Assembly: GCF_014836325.1 (NCBI RefSeq)
Contig: NZ_JACSQZ010000004.1
Coordinates: 1-64,000, forward strand
Source: Clostridium gallinarum
GTDB lineage: Bacteria; Bacillota; Clostridia; Clostridiales; Clostridiaceae
DNA length: 64,000 nt
Reading direction: 5' to 3'
Positions 34,622 to 44,935 of the stretch are shown here, in pieces. Both the position numbers and the translations under genes were made by a program. The notes beneath the pieces are model-generated. The model ran no database searches. It had not been told where the DNA came from and saw nothing but the letters and a program-made list of their open reading frames with translations. Numbering within the stretch: position 1 is the stretch's first letter; each line of letters opens with the position of its first letter.

Positions 34622-36373
34622 TTAAATCACACCTAATTTTTGCTCTTTTTCAAATTGAATATCTACTAACTTTCTGTAAAGCTTATTGTTTTTAAATAAT
34701 TCATCATGGTTTCCAATTCCGCTTACTTCTCCAGAATCAATTACAACTATTTGTTCTGCATTTCTTACTGTAGATAGGTTATGGGCTATAACTATTGTTG
34801 TTCTACCTTCCATTAATAGCTCTATACCTTTATTAACTTCAATTTCAGAGTTTGCATCTAAACTTGATGTAGCCTCATCTAATAAAAGATACTCCGGATT
34901 AGTTATAAATGCTCTTGCAAGTGTAATTCTTTGACGTTGCCCGCCTGAAAGTTTAGCTGCCAATTCTCCAACTTCAGATTCAAATCCATCTGGAAATTCT
35001 TCTATAAAATCAAGAGCATCAGCTAATCTAGCTGCTTCTCTAATTTCTTCATCACTTACATCTCGTTTTACACCGTAAATAATATTATCACGAATACTTC
35101 CTGATAATAATGGACTATTTTGTGAAACATACGCGAATGATTCTCTCCAATCATCTAAATGTACCTTTTCTGCTGGAGTATTACCTATTAATATTCTACC
35201 TTCATTTGGTTCATAAAATCTCTCAAGTAAATTTAATATAGTTGTCTTACCTCCTCCAGATGGACCAACAATAGCTGTAACTTTTCTCTCTGGAATAATT
35301 ATATCTATATTATTTAATACCTTTTTATTATCATAAGAGAAAGATATATTTTCTAATCTAATATTCCCATTAGAGTTCTTAAGAATATCTTCAAGAGAAA
35401 CTTCTCTTCTAACAATTTCATCATTAGTATTAATAATTTCAGTTATCTTCTCAGAAGCACCTTTACCAACTTTAACTGATTGTATATATTGTCCATATCT
35501 TACAACTGCATTATGAATATTTACAATGTACATATAAAATGCAATAAGTTGTCCTGTATCAATTTCTCCTGCATTTACCATAACTGCACCATAAATTAAA
35601 ACTATTCCTGTAGTTATTGCTTGTACAGATTGCATAAGAGGTTCACTAAATAATTCAACTATTGATTTATATCTTTCTGCCTTATACTGTTCTGTGATTA
35701 TTTCATTTGCATGCTCCATTTCAGCTTCTTCCTTATTAAACATCTTTATCAAACGAATTTTAGGAAGTCTTTCAGCAAAATATGCAGTAAGTCCTGAATA
35801 TTTACTTTGTATCTTCTGTTGAGCTTTTTGTGCAAAATGTCCTACACCAAAAGTAACTATCAATATATATGGTATTATGGGAAGTAAAGCCCATGTAAGT
35901 TTAACATTCATACCATACATTATAATTATTGATCCTATAAATGAATAAGTAGTATTTACAATTGAAAATGTATCTTGAACTATTACATTAATGAATGTTG
36001 GGTCTGATGTTACTCTACTAACAAGAGATAATCCTTCTTGCTTATTATAATAAGACATCGGTATTCTTATTAGCTTTGACCATAAATTATTTCTTATATT
36101 TCTAGGAGTTTTAGCTCCAGCTAATGAATAGAAAAATGATGCTGAACTATATCCTATAATAGATAATATTGTCATATATATTAATTTAATAACTATAGAT
36201 TTATCAAATATATTTCCAGCATAAATTTCTCCCATTATCATTGGTAACTCAAGACCTAACTTAGTTCCAAATATACTTGCTAAAAATGCTAAAATATATA
36301 AATGCCATGGTAATTTTGACTTAAATATAAGTTTAAAAAAGGATTTCCAACTTTGTTTTTTAGTACTCTCCAT
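34622..36373 (-). CDS. ABC transporter, fused membrane and ATPase domains (half 2)
   Basis: A 583-aa exporter half. Six membrane helices (about 20-320) precede an ATPase with Walker A GPSGGGKTT near 373, signature LSGGQRQR near 475 and Walker B YLLLDEATSSLD near 497. It lies 43 bp after a homologous gene, so the two probably form a heterodimer as in BmrCD or YheIH. Both ATPase sites look complete, unlike heterodimers with one degenerate site. The substrate (drug, peptide or lipid) is not evident. Confidence 0.93.
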   Translation of the reverse strand: MESTKKQSWKSFFKLIFKSKLPWHLYILAFLASIFGTKLGLELPMIMGEIYAGNIFDKSIVIKLIYMTILSIIGYSSASFFYSLAGAKTPRNIRNNLWSKLIRIPMSYYNKQEGLSLVSRVTSDPTFINVIVQDTFSIVNTTYSFIGSIIIMYGMNVKLTWALLPIIPYILIVTFGVGHFAQKAQQKIQSKYSGLTAYFAERLPKIRLIKMFNKEEAEMEHANEIITEQYKAERYKSIVELFSEPLMQSVQAITTGIVLIYGAVMVNAGEIDTGQLIAFYMYIVNIHNAVVRYGQYIQSVKVGKGASEKITEIINTNDEIVRREVSLEDILKNSNGNIRLENISFSYDNKKVLNNIDIIIPERKVTAIVGPSGGGKTTILNLLERFYEPNEGRILIGNTPAEKVHLDDWRESFAYVSQNSPLLSGSIRDNIIYGVKRDVSDEEIREAARLADALDFIEEFPDGFESEVGELAAKLSGGQRQRITLARAFITNPEYLLLDEATSSLDANSEIEVNKGIELLMEGRTTIVIAHNLSTVRNAEQIVVIDSGEVSGIGNHDELFKNNKLYRKLVDIQFEKEQKLGVI

Positions 36374-36416
36374 TATTTGCGCCCCCTTTTATATTAGATT
36401 CAAAAGATTATTTAAA

Positions 36417-38174
36417 TTATATATTTCTCCCTATTAATCCTTGAGTACAACCATTAACAAGCAATTTATATACTTCATTGTTTTTTAATAACTCATCATG
36501 AGTTCCAATTCCCTTAACCTCTCCTGAATCAATTACAACTATTTGATTTGCATCTTTAATTGTAGATAAATCATGAGCTATTACTATTGTTGTTCTATCC
36601 TTCAGCAAATTATCCATAGCTTCCTGAATTGTCTTTTCAGATTGGTTATCTAAATTTGTAGTAGGTTCATCAAGTAATAACACTTGTGAATCTCTTAAAA
36701 GTGCTCTGGCTATTGCTATTCTTTGTCTTTGTCCTCCTGAAAGCCTAGATCCACTTTCCCCTACCTGTGTTTCAAATTTATTAGGAAATGCATCTACAAC
36801 TTCTAATAAGTTAGCAACTTTAGATACTTCAATTAATTCTTCTTCACTTACTTCACGGTTAACTCCATATATAATATTTTCCTTTATAGTACCAGATAAC
36901 AAAGGGCTATCTTGAGAAACATAACTAAATACATTTCTCCACTCTTTTAAATTTAATTCATTTATTGAAGTATTACCAAATTTAATTTCTCCTGAATTTG
37001 GCTTATAAAATCTTTGAATCAACGATAATATAGTAGTCTTTCCCCCTCCAGACTCACCAACAATTGCTGTTGTTTTGCCATATGGTACATTGAAGCTAAT
37101 ATTAGATAAAACTTGCTTTTCTCCATATCCAAATGATACATTTTCAAAAGCTAAATTCTCATCAATTTTTTCTATAACTTTGATTCCATTATATTCTTCT
37201 TCTTCTCCATCTAATAACTCGGAAATTCTAGAAGTAGCTCCTTGACTTCTTTTAACATCTAAATACATATATACAAAGGTATTTAATACTCCATAAAGCA
37301 TATCAACATATAAGAAATATGCTATCCAAATATCTATTGTAATAATATCCCTTGATACTAAATAAATTCCTGAAATAATAACTATAACAGATTGAATAAG
37401 AGATAAAACTCCTGAAACAGGTACTTCCGCCCAATCAATAAGACTTCTTACTAATGAAGCTTTATAGAATCCATCAACTATATCTCTACCTCTTTTTTCT
37501 TCTTTCTTCTCATTAGCAAAGGCTTTTATTAAAGGCATATTACCAAGTAGTTCTGATAAAAATTGCGTTAGTTTTGATAATTTTTCTTGAACCTTCTTAT
37601 TAGTTTTATATTGCCAACTTCCATACCAAATAGTTAATCCTAAATAAATTGGTATATATGCTAGTTGTATTGCTCCTAAGCTCCAATTATATGAAAATAA
37701 TTCCTGAATGGTTGTATAAGTAAAATACAGCATTCCAATTGTTGATGGTATTATATAAGAAAATATCATACTTATATTAGCTGTATCTGCTGCCGTACGA
37801 CTTACTAATTCATTTGGCTTTTCTTTATCAAATAATGAAATAGGTGAATGTAATAATTTATTCCAAACTAATTTTCTAAACCCTTTATCTATTTTAAAAT
37901 TTGTTATTTTAGAAGTCACTCTAATAATTCCATCTAAAATAGTTCTTCCTATAATAACAGCTATAGCCCCATAAATAACTGGTTTTGAAATATCTCCTGC
38001 TAATATTTGTTGAGAATATCCAGGAAATAAAAATTGTAACTTTGAATATAACAACTGAAATATAATACATAACAAGATTAAGAAATAAGGTAATTTAGCT
38101 TTAAACATTAACTTAAGATAAGATTTCCAGATTGGTCGCTTTTCAATTTTATTTTCTTTATCTTTATTATTCAA
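36417..38174 (-). CDS. ABC transporter, fused membrane and ATPase domains (half 1)
   Basis: A 585-aa exporter half with six membrane helices. The ATPase has Walker A GESGGGKTT near 385, signature LSGGQRQR near 487 and Walker B VLLLDEPTTNLD near 509. The closing residues EPTTN differ from EATSS in the partner, the usual asymmetry between the halves. The upstream gene is a thioredoxin-like protein and the downstream one is the partner half; the two-component pair follows beyond a terminator. Confidence 0.93.
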   Translation of the reverse strand: MNNKDKENKIEKRPIWKSYLKLMFKAKLPYFLILLCIIFQLLYSKLQFLFPGYSQQILAGDISKPVIYGAIAVIIGRTILDGIIRVTSKITNFKIDKGFRKLVWNKLLHSPISLFDKEKPNELVSRTAADTANISMIFSYIIPSTIGMLYFTYTTIQELFSYNWSLGAIQLAYIPIYLGLTIWYGSWQYKTNKKVQEKLSKLTQFLSELLGNMPLIKAFANEKKEEKRGRDIVDGFYKASLVRSLIDWAEVPVSGVLSLIQSVIVIISGIYLVSRDIITIDIWIAYFLYVDMLYGVLNTFVYMYLDVKRSQGATSRISELLDGEEEEYNGIKVIEKIDENLAFENVSFGYGEKQVLSNISFNVPYGKTTAIVGESGGGKTTILSLIQRFYKPNSGEIKFGNTSINELNLKEWRNVFSYVSQDSPLLSGTIKENIIYGVNREVSEEELIEVSKVANLLEVVDAFPNKFETQVGESGSRLSGGQRQRIAIARALLRDSQVLLLDEPTTNLDNQSEKTIQEAMDNLLKDRTTIVIAHDLSTIKDANQIVVIDSGEVKGIGTHDELLKNNEVYKLLVNGCTQGLIGRNI

Positions 38175-38246
38175 AAAATATCATCCTTTCATAAATTCTC
38201 TTAACTTTATAAAAATTAACCCTCTCTTTATATATCTTAAGTCTAA

Positions 38247-38588
38247 TTATAGATTTTTTTCTATTGCATCTATAAAAGCATCTATATTATATATACCTAA
38301 AATATTCTCTTTAACTTCTCCATTTTTAAAAATAATTATATTAGGAAATCCATAAACCTTATATTTTTCTACTACATCATCAGACTTAGCAATAAGATCC
38401 TCAAGTTTTACATCATATTCACAAACTTTTAATCTATCAGCATACTTTTCTTTTAACTTTTTCATAATAGGTGGTATTAGTCCACACGGTCCACACCCCT
38501 TAGTATGAAAGTCTATAAAAACTAGACCCTCTGCTTCCATAACCTCTCTTTGAAAATTTTCTTTTGATAATGAAATAAACCCTGTCAT
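38247..38588 (-). CDS. thioredoxin-family protein
   Basis: A 113-aa protein with the thioredoxin fold. The active site reads TKGCGPCGLI (CGPC, near residues 32-35), compared with WCGPC in classical thioredoxins. YKVYGFPNIIIFKNGEV supplies the cis-Pro loop (GFP). The missing Trp before CGPC and short length suggest a specialised disulfide reductase. It is 72 bp upstream of the ABC genes on the same strand. Confidence 0.9.
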   Translation of the reverse strand: MTGFISLSKENFQREVMEAEGLVFIDFHTKGCGPCGLIPPIMKKLKEKYADRLKVCEYDVKLEDLIAKSDDVVEKYKVYGFPNIIIFKNGEVKENILGIYNIDAFIDAIEKNL

Positions 38589-38761
38589 ATTTTTACCCCC
38601 ATTTTTTTATTTTTTTAATACTAATACTATAATTTTTTTATCGATATGTTATTATTTTGTATTACTATTTTATCTTTTCTTAAATTCCTATTCAATAACT
38701 TATGCTTAATATGGTATTTTTCATGATTATTCTGTACATAATCTTTATTTTCAATAATAAA

Positions 38762-38802
38762 AAACTCTTCATTACTAAAATAATTTCAGTAATGAAGAGT
38801 TT
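38762..38802 (-). terminator. terminator in the 38589-38896 gap
   Basis: A perfect 15-bp inverted repeat, AAACTCTTCATTACT (38762-38776) with AGTAATGAAGAGTTT (38788-38802), downstream of rlmD. The rest of this 308-bp gap is AT-rich with no ORF and only the presumed trx promoter. Confidence 0.8.
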
Positions 38803-38896
38803 ACTTATATATCACATTCCAATATCTTTAAATATTTCACACTTTTGGGTTTAATCTTTAATCCCTTAAATAACCTTCTAACATTTATTCATAATT

Positions 38897-40270
38897 CTAA
38901 TTTCTAGTTAATAGTGCAACATTTTCAACATGACTTGTATGTGGAAACATATCAACAGGTTGAACTTTTTCAGTTCTATACCCTTTTTCCTCTAATATCT
39001 TTAAATCCCTTGCCAAGGTACTTGGATCACAGGAAACATATACAACTCTTTCTGGCTTTGCTTCACCAATAGCCTCTAATAGTTTTATATCGCAACCCTT
39101 TCTTGGTGGGTCTACCACTATAACATCTGGTATTATACCTTTTGCTATTAAATCTGGTATTACTTCTTCAGATTTCCCCACGAAGAATTCAGCATTTTCA
39201 ACATTATTAATTCTAGCATTTTCTCTAGCATTGATTATAGCTGGCTCAATTATTTCAACTCCATATACTTTCTTCGCTTTTTGTGAAAGGAAAAGTGTAA
39301 TTGTTCCTGTTCCACAATAAGCATCAAAAACAGTTTCTTCTCCTGTTAATCCAGCATATTCTAAAGCCTTTGAATATAATTTTTCTGTTTGTACAGGATT
39401 CACTTGGAAAAATGAAAGCGGTGAAATATTGAATTTAAAGTTTTCTATATAGTCAGTTATAGTATCTTCTCCCCATAAGGTTATACATTCTTGCCCTAAA
39501 ATAACATTTGTATTTTCACTATTTATATTTAAAATTATACTTTTTATTCCTTCTATATTATTTTTTATTTCATTTATAAATTCACCAATATATGGAACAT
39601 TCTTTTTTGTTGATACTAGAACCACCATAACTTCATTAGTAGTAAATCCCTTACGTATCATTATATGTCTTATTAATCCATTCTTATTAAATATACCATC
39701 TATACTAGCTGGTTCTATATTATAATTTTTCATCCACTTTTTTGCTATACTTGTAACCTTATCAGCTATTTCATCTTGAATTAGACAAGTTTCTAAATCA
39801 ATTATATTATGACTTCTTGGCGCATAAAAACCTATATTTAACTCACCTTTTACTAATCCAACTGGCAGTTGAACTTTATTTCTATATCTTTCTGGAAGTT
39901 CCATCCCTATAGGATACTTAACTAATTCACTATTTAATCCCCCAATTTTAGAAATACAATCTTTAACTCTTTCAAATTTATAATCTAATTGCTTTTTATA
40001 GTTCATATGCTGAACTGTACATCCACCACATCTTTTATATACCTTACACTTTGGTTCTATTCTATCTTCTGAAGCTTCTATTACCTCTAATAATTTTCCA
40101 TAAGCATAGCTTTTTTTAGCTTTTACTATTAAAACTCTAACTTTTTCTCCTAAAATAGCCCCTTCTATAAAGATAGGATATCCTTCTACTTTAGCTATAC
40201 CTTCTCCTTCATAGCCTATACCTATTATATCTAATATATATTCATTGTTCTTTTCAACCAAATTATTCAC
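38897..40270 (-). CDS. rlmD: 23S rRNA (uracil-5-)-methyltransferase RlmD/RumA type
   Basis: A 457-aa SAM enzyme that methylates uridine in 23S rRNA (U1939-type family). It has an N-terminal TRAM domain ([20 protein letters not shown]), an iron-sulfur Cys set ([10 protein letters not shown] near residue 78), SAM motif [15 protein letters not shown] near 316, and catalytic [13 protein letters not shown] near 408. Length and motif order are normal. Whether it targets U1939 or U747 cannot be read. A terminator-like hairpin lies in its leader (40345-40383). Confidence 0.93.
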   Translation of the reverse strand: MNNLVEKNNEYILDIIGIGYEGEGIAKVEGYPIFIEGAILGEKVRVLIVKAKKSYAYGKLLEVIEASEDRIEPKCKVYKRCGGCTVQHMNYKKQLDYKFERVKDCISKIGGLNSELVKYPIGMELPERYRNKVQLPVGLVKGELNIGFYAPRSHNIIDLETCLIQDEIADKVTSIAKKWMKNYNIEPASIDGIFNKNGLIRHIMIRKGFTTNEVMVVLVSTKKNVPYIGEFINEIKNNIEGIKSIILNINSENTNVILGQECITLWGEDTITDYIENFKFNISPLSFFQVNPVQTEKLYSKALEYAGLTGEETVFDAYCGTGTITLFLSQKAKKVYGVEIIEPAIINARENARINNVENAEFFVGKSEEVIPDLIAKGIIPDVIVVDPPRKGCDIKLLEAIGEAKPERVVYVSCDPSTLARDLKILEEKGYRTEKVQPVDMFPHTSHVENVALLTRN

Positions 40271-40344
40271 CTCTTAAAACCTTGTAAATTTAATTATTCC
40301 TAAAGTTTCATCTAATAATAGCATAAAAATATCTAAATTACAAA

Positions 40345-40383
40345 AGGTGTATATAACAAAATTCTCTTTGCTAATATACACCT
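40345..40383 (-). terminator. hairpin in the rlmD leader
   Basis: AGGTGTATAT (40345-40354) pairs with ATATACACCT (40374-40383), followed by TTTTG on the minus strand. It could end transcription coming from the ORF-free region upstream, or attenuate rlmD. Confidence 0.5.
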
Positions 40384-40475
40384 ACTTTTAACTTAATTAT
40401 TCTCAAATGGGGAATTCATCACAAGCTTTAAAAATAAATTATATTCATTTCTTTATATAAATGTTAAAAAGATTC

Positions 40476-40600
40476 AAAAAAAATAGGCATCATACGATGC
40501 CCAAATCCAGAATTAGTTGCCATTTAATTCCATACTAATATTATTACTTTATTCATTTCATAATATACATTATAACTTAAACTTTATCAATATAAATGTT
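40476..40600 (-). ncRNA. candidate small RNA with orphan terminator
   Basis: No ORF lies between the pyk terminator and rlmD on either strand. A strong intrinsic terminator sits at 40476-40502: on the minus strand GGCATC and GATGCC pair around GTAT, followed by a T-tract with eight consecutive T. Upstream on the same strand, TTATAATG (near 40580) resembles a -10, but no good -35 at 17 bp is seen. The region is therefore a small-RNA candidate of roughly 80-200 nt. Its start is not defined. Confidence 0.35.
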
Positions 40601-40685
40601 AACTTTTTGTTAACTATCTATTTTTATACTTATTTATAACTATAGTTATACATTATATTACTATATTTCTTCTTTTTATTGTTTT

Positions 40686-40706
40686 TTATGATAACCATTC
40701 TCATTT
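40686..40706. promoter_or_regulatory. Fur-box-like site
   Basis: TGATAACCATTCTCA at 40689-40703 matches the 7-1-7 Fur consensus TGATAATNATTATCA at 13 of 15 positions. It is in an ORF-free region between pyk and rlmD, upstream of the candidate small RNA. Fur binding is inferred from consensus only. Confidence 0.45.
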
Positions 40707-40752
40707 ATTTATATAATATTTTTATCATTATAGAACTATTTTATTTTATATT

Positions 40753-40785
40753 AAAAAAGAAGCCTTCAATGAAAGCTTCTTTTTT
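40753..40785 (-). terminator. pyk terminator
   Basis: AAAAAAGAAGC (40753-40763) pairs with GCTTCTTTTTT (40775-40785), a few bases beyond the pyk stop. T-rich on both sides. Confidence 0.85.
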
Positions 40786-40792
40786 TGAAGAA

Positions 40793-42211
40793 TTATTCTA
40801 TTACACTAATCTTTAATAAGTTAGTTGCTCCAACTTCATGTACTGGAACTCCTGCAGCTATTACTACAGTATCTCCTTCTGTAACAAATCCATTAGCTTT
40901 TGCTACTTTAACTGATTCTTCCATCATATGATCAGTTGATTCCACTTGTCCTGAAACAACTGGATAAACTCCGAAGCATAATGCTAAGTTCTTAGCAACT
41001 TTTTCATTTGGAGTAACAGCAACTATTGGACAATCTGGTCTGCATTGAGATAATCTTCTTGCAGTAGCACCACTTTGTGTTGATGAAATTATAGCAGCTG
41101 CTTTTAATTCATTTGCAGCATTTGCAGCAGCTCTTGAGATAACTCCTGCTATAGCTGGTATGTGCTTAGTAGCCTTTGAAGTAGCTACTTCATAGTTTAA
41201 TTGTTTTTCAGCTTCTACAGCTATCTTAGCCATAGTTTGAACTGCTTCTACTGGCCAGTCTCCATTTGCTGATTCACCTGATAACATTATAGCATCAGTT
41301 CCATCATATATTGCATTAGCAACGTCTGATACTTCAGCTCTTGTTGGTCTTGGGTTTCTTATCATAGAATCTAACATTTGTGTAGCTGTTATAACTGGCT
41401 TTCCTGCGTTATTACATTTTTCTATTATCATTTTTTGAACTGCTGGAAGTTTTTCCATTGGTATTTCAACACCTAGGTCTCCTCTAGCAACCATTATTCC
41501 ATCAGAAGCTTCTAATATAGAATCTATATTATCAACACCTTCTTGGTTTTCTATCTTTGAGAATATTTGAATGTTTTCTCCACCATTTTCAACTAAAACT
41601 TTTCTTATTGCTTCAACATCTGCTGCTTTTCTTATGAATGATGCTGCAACTAAGTTTACACCTATTTCACAACCAAATTTTAAGTCAGCTATATCTTTTT
41701 CAGTTAAAGCTGGTAATTTGATTGATACTCCTGGAACGTTAACTCCTTTGTGAGTTCCAACAAATCCAGTATTCATAACTTTACAGTTAATTTTGTTTCC
41801 TTCGATTGATTCAACTCTTAATCCTACTAAACCATCATCGATTAATATAGTATCTCCTGGCTTAACATCATTTGCTAATCCTTCGTAAGTTACTGTACAT
41901 TGAGTTGTATCACCTACAACATCTCCACCAGCATATATAGCAAAATCATCTCCTGATTTTAATTCAACTTTTTTAGGTTCAAATTTACCAGTTCTTATTT
42001 CTGGTCCCTTAGTATCTAACATTATAGCTATTTCTTTATTATGTTTCTTAGCTAATTCTTTTACTAAGTTTATTCTAGTAGCATGCTCTGCATGATCTCC
42101 ATGTGAGAAGTTATGTCTTGATGCATTCATTCCCGCTTCAATAATTTGTGATAATATTTCTGGGCTTTCACTAGCTGGTCCTACAGTACAGATCATCTTA
42201 GTTTTTCTCAT
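40793..42211 (-). CDS. pyk: pyruvate kinase
   Basis: Final glycolytic enzyme, phosphoenolpyruvate plus ADP to pyruvate plus ATP. The N-terminal RKTKMICTVGPASES and ASRHNFSHGDH, then the catalytic MVARGDLGVEIPMEK and TATQMLDSMIRNPRPTRAE are intact. The 472-aa length lacks the extra C-terminal PEP-utiliser-like domain found in Bacillus enzymes. It follows pfkA by 87 bp, giving the usual pfkA-pyk operon of Clostridium. Confidence 0.97.
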   Translation of the reverse strand: MRKTKMICTVGPASESPEILSQIIEAGMNASRHNFSHGDHAEHATRINLVKELAKKHNKEIAIMLDTKGPEIRTGKFEPKKVELKSGDDFAIYAGGDVVGDTTQCTVTYEGLANDVKPGDTILIDDGLVGLRVESIEGNKINCKVMNTGFVGTHKGVNVPGVSIKLPALTEKDIADLKFGCEIGVNLVAASFIRKAADVEAIRKVLVENGGENIQIFSKIENQEGVDNIDSILEASDGIMVARGDLGVEIPMEKLPAVQKMIIEKCNNAGKPVITATQMLDSMIRNPRPTRAEVSDVANAIYDGTDAIMLSGESANGDWPVEAVQTMAKIAVEAEKQLNYEVATSKATKHIPAIAGVISRAAANAANELKAAAIISSTQSGATARRLSQCRPDCPIVAVTPNEKVAKNLALCFGVYPVVSGQVESTDHMMEESVKVAKANGFVTEGDTVVIAAGVPVHEVGATNLLKISVIE

Positions 42212-42298
42212 GTAATAAACACTCCTTTAAGTATAATTTTTTATTTTTGACTAAATATAGTCATATATATTTTGAGTAATAAATCAAGGTATTATAGT

Positions 42299-43258
42299 TT
42301 AAGATGAAATTTCATCTGCTAATTCAAATAATTTTTCATCAAATTTTCTTTCTAATGCTAAAGCTTCATCTATATCTTGATCAATTATCTCGTTATTTCT
42401 AATTCCTATAACTCTTGAAGTCTTACCTTCTAAAAGTACTTCAACTGCTTTAGATCCCATTCTAGAAGCTAATACTCTATCTGTAACCGTTGGGCTACCA
42501 CCTCTTTGAATATGTCCTAAAACTGTTGCTCTTGTTTCAATTCCTGTAACACTTTCAACGTATTCTGCTAAAGCTTGAGCTCCACCAACACCTTCTGCTA
42601 ATAAAACAAGATTATGGATTTTTCCATTTCTCTTTCCTTCTAGAATTACTTTACAAAGTTCATCTTTGTCAAATCCTTTTTCAGGTGTAATTATATATTC
42701 AGCTCCTCCTGCTATACCTGCATATAAAGCTAAATCACCACAATCTCTTCCCATAACTTCAACTATTGAAACTCTTTCATGAGAAGTTGATGTATCTCTA
42801 ATTTTATCTATTGCATCTATTACTGTATTTAAAGCCGTATCAAATCCAATTGTAAAGTCAGTATAAGTTAAATCATTATCGATAGTTCCTGGTAATCCTA
42901 CAGTTTTAACACCTAACTTTGATAAAAGTTTAGCTCCTGTAAATGATCCATCTCCACCAATAACTACTAAGGCATCTACACCATAAGCTTTTAATATTTT
43001 AGTAGCTCTGATTCTTACTTCTTCTTTTTTAAACTCAGCGCATCTAGCAGTTCTTAGTATTGTTCCACCTCTGTGAATAATATCTGATACTGATGATCTA
43101 TTCATTGGGAATAATTCACCATTAATTAAACCACTATATCCTCTTTGAACTCCCATTACTTCAATTCCATGATGTAAAGCAGTTCTTACAACAGCTCTTA
43201 TTGCTGCGTTCATTCCTGGAGCATCTCCACCACTAGTTAAAATAGCTATTTTTTTCAT
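42299..43258 (-). CDS. pfkA: ATP-dependent 6-phosphofructokinase
   Basis: Commits fructose 6-phosphate to glycolysis. [20 protein letters not shown] at the start, [12 protein letters not shown] near residue 100, and the catalytic [20 protein letters not shown] near 125 (here read as PGTIDND and GFDTAL) are intact. The 319-aa length is typical for bacterial ATP-type PfkA. AAGGAGG precedes the ATG. Its leader has a GGGACAA hairpin and a good promoter, and pyk follows. Confidence 0.97.
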   Translation of the reverse strand: MKKIAILTSGGDAPGMNAAIRAVVRTALHHGIEVMGVQRGYSGLINGELFPMNRSSVSDIIHRGGTILRTARCAEFKKEEVRIRATKILKAYGVDALVVIGGDGSFTGAKLLSKLGVKTVGLPGTIDNDLTYTDFTIGFDTALNTVIDAIDKIRDTSTSHERVSIVEVMGRDCGDLALYAGIAGGAEYIITPEKGFDKDELCKVILEGKRNGKIHNLVLLAEGVGGAQALAEYVESVTGIETRATVLGHIQRGGSPTVTDRVLASRMGSKAVEVLLEGKTSRVIGIRNNEIIDQDIDEALALERKFDEKLFELADEISS

Positions 43259-43281
43259 GTTGTTTCCTCCTTAATACCACC

Positions 43282-43298
43282 GGGACAAAGGTTGTCCC
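43282..43298 (-). promoter_or_regulatory. hairpin in the pfkA leader
   Basis: GGGACAA (43282-43288) and TTGTCCC (43292-43298) form a 7-bp perfect palindrome about 10 nt upstream of the pfkA ribosome site. There is no T-run, so it is not a terminator; it could be an operator or mRNA-stabilising stem. Confidence 0.45.
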
Positions 43299-43389
43299 AC
43301 TCTTTGTGAAATTATGCATTTTTTATTAACTATAATAATTTAAAAATTTACCACTTATTTAGTTTTTAATAATTTTAATTACCTTATTT

Positions 43390-43418
43390 ATTGTACTTGC
43401 TTAGCTAATTTTATGCAA
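43390..43418 (-). promoter_or_regulatory. probable pfkA-pyk promoter
   Basis: On the minus strand TTGCAT (43418-43413) and TACAAT (43395-43390) have a 17-bp spacer, about 130 bp upstream of pfkA. The rest of the 43259-43697 gap, beyond this and the dnaE terminator, is AT-rich and shows nothing further. Confidence 0.6.
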
Positions 43419-43644
43419 CTAAAATAAGAACAATAATATGATATTTATCGACTTTTTTATATCTTATAATTTATATTATAACCTAAATCAATACCATTTA
43501 TCTATTAAATAATAAATTTTTATTATTTGTTTTTTCAAATTTTTTATTTAATTATTTATAAAATCATTTTTTATAAATATAAGCATTTTTACAATTAATA
43601 ATTTTTATAAATTTTTGATTATATAATAAATTTATCTAAAAATT

Positions 43645-43690
43645 AAATCTACAAAGCTAAATTAAATTTTATTTATAGCCTTGTAGATTT
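43645..43690 (-). terminator. dnaE terminator
   Basis: AAATCTACAA (43645-43654) pairs with TTGTAGATTT (43681-43690), with further partial pairing of AGCTA and TAGCC inside. Located just after the dnaE stop. Confidence 0.7.
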
Positions 43691-43697
43691 ATCATAT

Positions 43698-44935
43698 TTA
43701 TTCTATAACTTTAACATTTTCTTCACCAATTAATTCTTTTAAGTAGGAAATAGCATCTGATTCAAGATTAACCCAAATATCCTTTGGCATTCTGTAATTT
43801 TTTCTATCATTTTCTGTAAACATATATACAGTAGTATCACCCTTATAATATTCTGGCATATTCTTTAATTCTTTCATTAAAGCCTTTCCTTCTTCCAAGT
43901 TCTTAGCTCTTAAATAAACCTTAGATGTATTAATTTTTTCTAAAGGTTCAATACTTTCGCAAATTAACTTTGGAAGTTCATCTTCTTTTATATTTACTCT
44001 TCCTTTAATTACTACTAAAGCATCTTCTCTTAATTTTTCTCTTACTTTATCTAAAGTCTTTGGGAATACTATAACTTCAATTATTCCCGTTAAATCCTCA
44101 AGCTTTAAGAAGGCCATCATAGTATTATTTCTAGTTATTTTTTGATTATATTCAGCTATTATTCCTCCAAGTATAACCCTTTCTTCATCATGAATTATAT
44201 CTTCAGGCAAATCACTTATATTAAATGTTTCTTTTATAATCTCATAGGACTTATATACTTTTTCTATATTAGTTGATGTTTGAACTTTTAAACTATCCGC
44301 ATATTCATCTAACGGATGACCAGATAAATATAATCCTGTCATTTCTTTTTCCATAGCTAATAAATTTTTCTTAGCGAACTCTTTAATATTAGGATAATTT
44401 ACTTCTGGAAGCTCTAACTCTTCTTCTAATCCAAACAAACTTATTTGCCCATCTATATTTCTTTTCTTTTCGCTTGCTACTCCATCCATTAGCTTTTCAT
44501 AAACTGCTAGTAATTTTGATCTATAAATCTTAAATTCATCTAAGGCTCCTGCTTTAATTAAACTTTCTATAGCCCTCTTATTTACAGAAGATAAATCTAT
44601 TTTATTTATAAAATCTATAAGAGATTCAAAACTTCCCTTACTATTTCTAGATTCTACTATAGTTTCAACAACGTTATAACCAACATTTTTTATAGCTGCT
44701 AATCCGAATCTTATTTTATCACCTTTAACAGTAAACTTAGAATAACTTTCATTAATATCAGGTGGTAACACTTGTATCCCTAAACTTTCAGCAAAAGCTA
44801 TATAATGGGCTACTTTTTCACTTGTTCCCATAACTGAATTAAGCATGGCTGCTATAGTTTCTACAGGATAATATTTCATTAAATATGCAGTTTGATATCC
44901 TATAACTGCATAAGCTGCTGCATGGGACTTGTTGA
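43698..44935 (-). CDS. dnaE: DNA polymerase III alpha subunit, exon 2
   Basis: The 3' part of dnaE, starting after the group I intron. The first codons read (T)TC AAC AAG TCC CAT, giving FNKSHAAAYAVIGYQTAYL, the conserved sequence after FASYA in DnaE. It encodes the rest of the fingers, helix-hairpin-helix and OB-fold (EEDRVILGG-like start HDEERVILGGIIAE near the middle) and ends in a C-terminal domain. Exon 2 has no start of its own; an ATG at 44879 could be mistaken for one. Joined to exon 1 it gives 1184 aa in frame. If the intron is not removed this segment cannot be translated from exon 1. Confidence 0.93.

Noticed and set aside
43698..44879. A separate 393-aa DnaE-like gene starting at ATG 44879
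   Set aside because: The conserved FNKSHAAAYAVIGYQTAYL lies upstream of that ATG in the same frame, so it is the middle of exon 2, not a new start.
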